In this document: positions 63,154 to 64,000 of the stretch, piece after piece
Position numbering within the stretch: position 1 is the first letter of the stretch
Layout of the letters: the number at the start of each line of letters is the position of its first letter
Source: an uncultured Allomuricauda sp.
GTDB taxonomy: Bacteria; Bacteroidota; Bacteroidia; Flavobacteriales; Flavobacteriaceae
Direction of reading: 5' to 3'
Assembly (NCBI RefSeq): GCF_947499695.1
Contig: NZ_CANMPQ010000001.1
Location: 1,178,001-1,242,000, forward strand
DNA: 64,000 bases
Notes under the pieces: model-generated
Database searches by the model: none
What the model was told of the DNA's origin: nothing
What the model saw: only the letters and a program-made list of their open reading frames with translations
Translations under genes and position numbers: made by a program

Positions 63154-64000
63154 ATGGCGTTAGATTCTAACGAAAATCCTGACAAGTCCATCAGCAAATT
63201 TGAGTCCATGCTCAAAACAGATGACGTGTATTTCTTTGACGCGGAGGACTTTGAGGAAATTATTCACCACTATCTTAATAACGGAAAGGTTTCTCTGGGT
63301 AAAAAGGCCATCCAAATTGGACTGGAACAACACCCCAACTCTTTGGAATTAAAGTTATTACAGGTCGAAGTAATGGTTTTTGAGGATAAATATGACGAGG
63401 CTGAAAAAATGTTGGACCAACTCCAGAACATTGACTCCAACAACGAAGAAATCTATATTCAACGCGCCAATATTCAATCTAAACAAGACAACCATCCTGG
63501 TGCTATAAATCTGCTTTTAGAGGCACTGAACCTTGCCGAAGATAGTTTTGATGTTCACTCATTGTTAGGTATGGAGTACCTTTTTATGGATGATTTTGAA
63601 CTGGCCAAACGCAGTTTTATGAAATGTGTTGAGTTTGACCAAAGTGACTATTCCTCTTTATACAATGTTGTGTATTGTTTTGAATTCTTAGAGGATTTTG
63701 ACGGCGCCATTCACTATCTCAACGACTATTTGGAAGATAGCCCCTATTGTGAAGTGGCTTGGCATCAGTTAGGCAAAATGTACTACATCATCAACATGTA
63801 CCAAGAAGCTTTGACCGCTTTTGATTTTGCTATAATTTCCGATGATTCTTTCATCGGCGCCTATTTTGAAAAAGGTAAGGTCCTGGAAAAATTGGGTAGA
63901 TACAATGAGGCCATCGAAAACTACGAGACCACCATATCTATTGAGGATCCAACATCACACGCCTATTTAAGAATTGGCCGGTGTCATGAAAAATTGGGCA
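63154..64000 (+). CDS. TPR repeat protein, N-terminal part (cut by window end)
   Basis: An ATG at 63154 opens a frame that stays open to base 64000, giving 282 codons. It starts MALDSNENPDKSISKFESM and has no signal peptide. From about residue 60 there are TPR units with A-x-x-x-Y/F-x-x-A-I/L patterns (DKYDEAEKML, DHPGAINLLLEAL, DDFELAKRSFMKCVEF, NMYQEALTAFDFAI, GRYNEAIENYETTI). TPRs mediate protein contacts. The C-terminal portion is outside the window, so the function cannot be judged. Confidence 0.85.
   Translation, partial: MALDSNENPDKSISKFESMLKTDDVYFFDAEDFEEIIHHYLNNGKVSLGKKAIQIGLEQHPNSLELKLLQVEVMVFEDKYDEAEKMLDQLQNIDSNNEEIYIQRANIQSKQDNHPGAINLLLEALNLAEDSFDVHSLLGMEYLFMDDFELAKRSFMKCVEFDQSDYSSLYNVVYCFEFLEDFDGAIHYLNDYLEDSPYCEVAWHQLGKMYYIINMYQEALTAFDFAIISDDSFIGAYFEKGKVLEKLGRYNEAIENYETTISIEDPTSHAYLRIGRCHEKLG

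Noticed and set aside
1..64000. Integrated phage, transposon or plasmid
   Set aside because: No transposase, integrase, phage or replication genes, and no tRNA-flanked boundaries, were found.

Overview
The window looks like a chromosomal segment of a marine flavobacterium (Bacteroidota, Flavobacteriaceae). Evidence: a PorP/SprF-type gliding/type IX secretion protein, a carboxypeptidase-regulatory-like TonB receptor, several lipoproteins with acidic residues after the lipobox Cys, a propeller/triple-tyrosine/HTH regulator, AT-rich DNA, TAnnTTTG-type -7 promoter boxes, and families common there (DUF2461, DUF4442, head-GIN, PspC, OstA-like). Genes called: 52, two of them cut by the window edges. 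I saw no tRNA, rRNA, CRISPR array or intact mobile element.

Layout. 1-6.3 kb: tail of a DUF3179-like protein, PaiB-like protein, PorP/SprF protein with a SPOR-like tail, GNAT acetyltransferase, DoxX, TonB receptor. 6.5-16.1 kb: a giant TPR/histidine-kinase/receiver/class III cyclase protein, pyruvate:ferredoxin oxidoreductase, an OsmC protein with a good sigma-54 promoter, and a cyclic-nucleotide-binding-domain sigma-54 activator just upstream. 16.3-31.9 kb: mostly housekeeping and stress genes: OxyR, PBP4-type carboxypeptidase, MsrA, NUDIX, DUF2461, AIM24, YegP, DUF4442, a DUF4870-PadR-PspC-headGIN operon, thioredoxin reductase, a stretch with possible decayed coding DNA, a Tat-type sugar isomerase and an NAPE-PLD-like metallohydrolase.

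32.0-57.1 kb is the most distinctive part: a minus-strand beta-glucan (probably laminarin) utilization locus of 13 genes. Regulator, predicted GH2-like glycosidase fused to a predicted outer-membrane barrel, glycan-binding-type lipoprotein, GH16 lipoprotein, a huge lipoprotein with five near-identical ~174-residue modules, sugar-porter MFS, ~1150-residue GH149/GH94-type phosphorylase, GH17 lipoprotein, GH30 lipoprotein, two GPH-type MFS transporters around a small membrane protein, and a signal-less GH17. No SusC/SusD pair lies in it, so the outer-membrane import step is unexplained; the enzyme-barrel fusion is a candidate. Proposed flow: surface binding and GH16/GH17/GH30 cutting, outer-membrane entry, MFS import, then cytoplasmic GH17 hydrolysis and phosphorolysis to glucose-1-phosphate.

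57.3-64 kb: a secreted duplicated-domain protein, three small alpha-beta-barrel proteins around an AraC/GyrI regulator, an OstA/LptA-like protein, a class III aminotransferase and the start of a TPR protein.
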